Of a DNA stretch of 32,350 nt, positions 31,791-32,350 are shown in pieces. Within the stretch, counting starts at the first letter, position 1. Each line of letters opens with the position of its first letter. This DNA comes from Stereum hirsutum FP-91666 SS1. Lineage: Eukaryota > Basidiomycota > Agaricomycetes > Russulales > Stereaceae. Position numbers and translations under genes: made by a program. Below the pieces are notes generated by a model that saw nothing but the letters and a program-made list of their open reading frames with translations, was not told the origin of the DNA and searched no databases. Location: NCBI RefSeq assembly GCF_000264905.1, contig NW_006763147.1:822953-855302 (forward strand), in the 5' to 3' direction.

Positions 31791-31850
31791 GATCGTGCAT
31801 TCGCAGAATTTGTCTGACTCCGGTGCCTCAGTTATTATGAACCAACAACA

Positions 31851-32100
31851 TGTTAGAACCTGTAGGGTAGAACACACCTCAGACACCGATAGACGAGTGA
31901 ATAGATTGAAGTTACCTGTAGGGTAGAACACACTACAGGAAGAATAAGTACAGTAGACAGTAAAGTAGATAGATGTTGCTTACCCTCAGACACCGATAGA
32001 CGAGTGAATGAGGGAAAGCGAGAGGCGCGTCCAACGCGCACAAAAGACCTGCCGGGAATTACCGAAACTGCGTTGTACGTTCGAACTCCGAACTCCAACA
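31851..32100 (-). mobile_element. 3' LTR of a retrotransposon, 250 bp
   Basis: On the minus strand the element starts TGTTGGAG (at 32100) and ends TTCTAACA (at 31851). It therefore has TG...CA ends with near-inverted termini, and is preceded on that strand by the purine tract TTGAGGAGGAG. The plus-strand bases just outside the 31851 end are ACAACA; the second LTR and target-site duplication lie outside the window. The LTR contains two internal direct repeats: ACCTGTAGGGTAGAACACAC (31859 and 31914) and CTCAGACACCGATAGACGAG (31878 and 31985). Confidence 0.65.
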
Positions 32101-32111
32101 CTCCTCCTCAA
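32101..32111 (-). mobile_element. polypurine tract of the LTR retrotransposon
   Basis: TTGAGGAGGAG on the minus strand directly abuts the LTR start, the expected position of the plus-strand primer. Confidence 0.55.
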
Positions 32112-32236
32112 CGCAAGCGGAAAGTCCTCCTGAGATCGTAAGTAGTAACTAAAGTAAGAGTAGAGAATCACAAGAGAATAAGATGAAATGAAACAAAACA
32201 TAATAGAAAGAAAAACAGTTCCCATGAAACAACAGA

Positions 32237-32350
32237 CTAGTAGATATGAAAACTCCTCCTCATCCTCAACCCAATCCGAGATATCCTCGCAGTCGACAGA
32301 ATGTCCTTGTGTCCAAAGGCTTAGGTAAAAATGTACTGCAGGATTCTCTG
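32237..32350 (-). pseudogene. C-terminal end of a retrotransposon polyprotein, probably Ty1/copia
   Basis: The last 114 nt read on the minus strand give a frame with IFT, a stop codon, AFGHKDIL, then IGLRMRR. It resembles the end of copia-type polyproteins, where ADIFTKAL.HKDF...IGLR is usual. The TAA stands where Lys is expected, suggesting that the element is inactive. The rest of the element is beyond the window, so family assignment rests on this short piece plus LTR structure. Confidence 0.45.

Larger units (their letters stand above)
29490..31815 (+). repeat. duplicated block Y, copy B
   Basis: Similar to the reverse complement of about 18920-21260. It contains the F-box gene with its 5' UTR intron (29801-29886, 86 nt) and the 3' flank with the degenerate antisense small ORF. 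The LTR retrotransposon begins about 36 nt beyond its end. Confidence 0.88.

Overview
The window reads as nuclear DNA of a filamentous basidiomycete, most likely an Agaricomycete. The coding genes are cut by many short introns (about 50-125 nt, GT...AG with a few GC...AG). The recognisable families (DUF6533 membrane protein, multi-exon P450, UstS-like GST, F-box/LRR-like proteins, ML-domain lipid-transfer protein) are typical of that group. All spliced models were assembled by eye. Several close exactly in frame: P450 562 aa, GST 295 aa, pyruvate decarboxylase 576 aa, ML protein 208 aa, histidine phosphatase 343 aa and eS19 158 aa.

Layout. 1-5 kb holds an 18-bp minisatellite, the 3' part of an alpha/beta-hydrolase gene that looks 5'-truncated, a DUF6533 seven-helix-type gene and a doubtful minus-strand ORF. 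5.2-9.4 kb holds a complete 14-exon cytochrome P450 followed on the same strand by a glutathione S-transferase, a plausible oxidation/conjugation neighbourhood. 9.4-11.8 kb is gene-poor. 11.8-14.3 kb is a well-preserved pyruvate decarboxylase with an 8-nt microexon. 15.3-16.4 kb is a secreted ML/NPC2-type phospholipid transfer protein. 24.2-26.5 kb carries two housekeeping-type genes, a histidine phosphatase and ribosomal protein eS19.

The most unusual part is a pair of duplicated blocks that flank this housekeeping island. Block X contains an unrecognised 266-aa acidic protein; block Y contains a 462/463-aa F-box protein. On the plus strand X and Y lie at about 16.65-18.69 kb and 18.92-21.26 kb (genes on minus), and again at about 27.35-29.36 kb and 29.49-31.82 kb (genes on plus). 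The order X then Y is kept but each block is inverted, which one simple inverted duplication cannot produce. In each pair, a core that is almost identical in DNA sits between clearly diverged flanks, suggesting recent gene conversion. A third, unrelated F-box gene lies head-to-head with the first copy. Both blocks carry a related short element with antisense small ORFs that are broken in opposite copies.

The right edge is the 3' end of a minus-strand LTR retrotransposon (LTR 31851-32100), probably Ty1/copia type, inserted just beyond block Y copy B. I saw no tRNA, rRNA, CRISPR array or origin.
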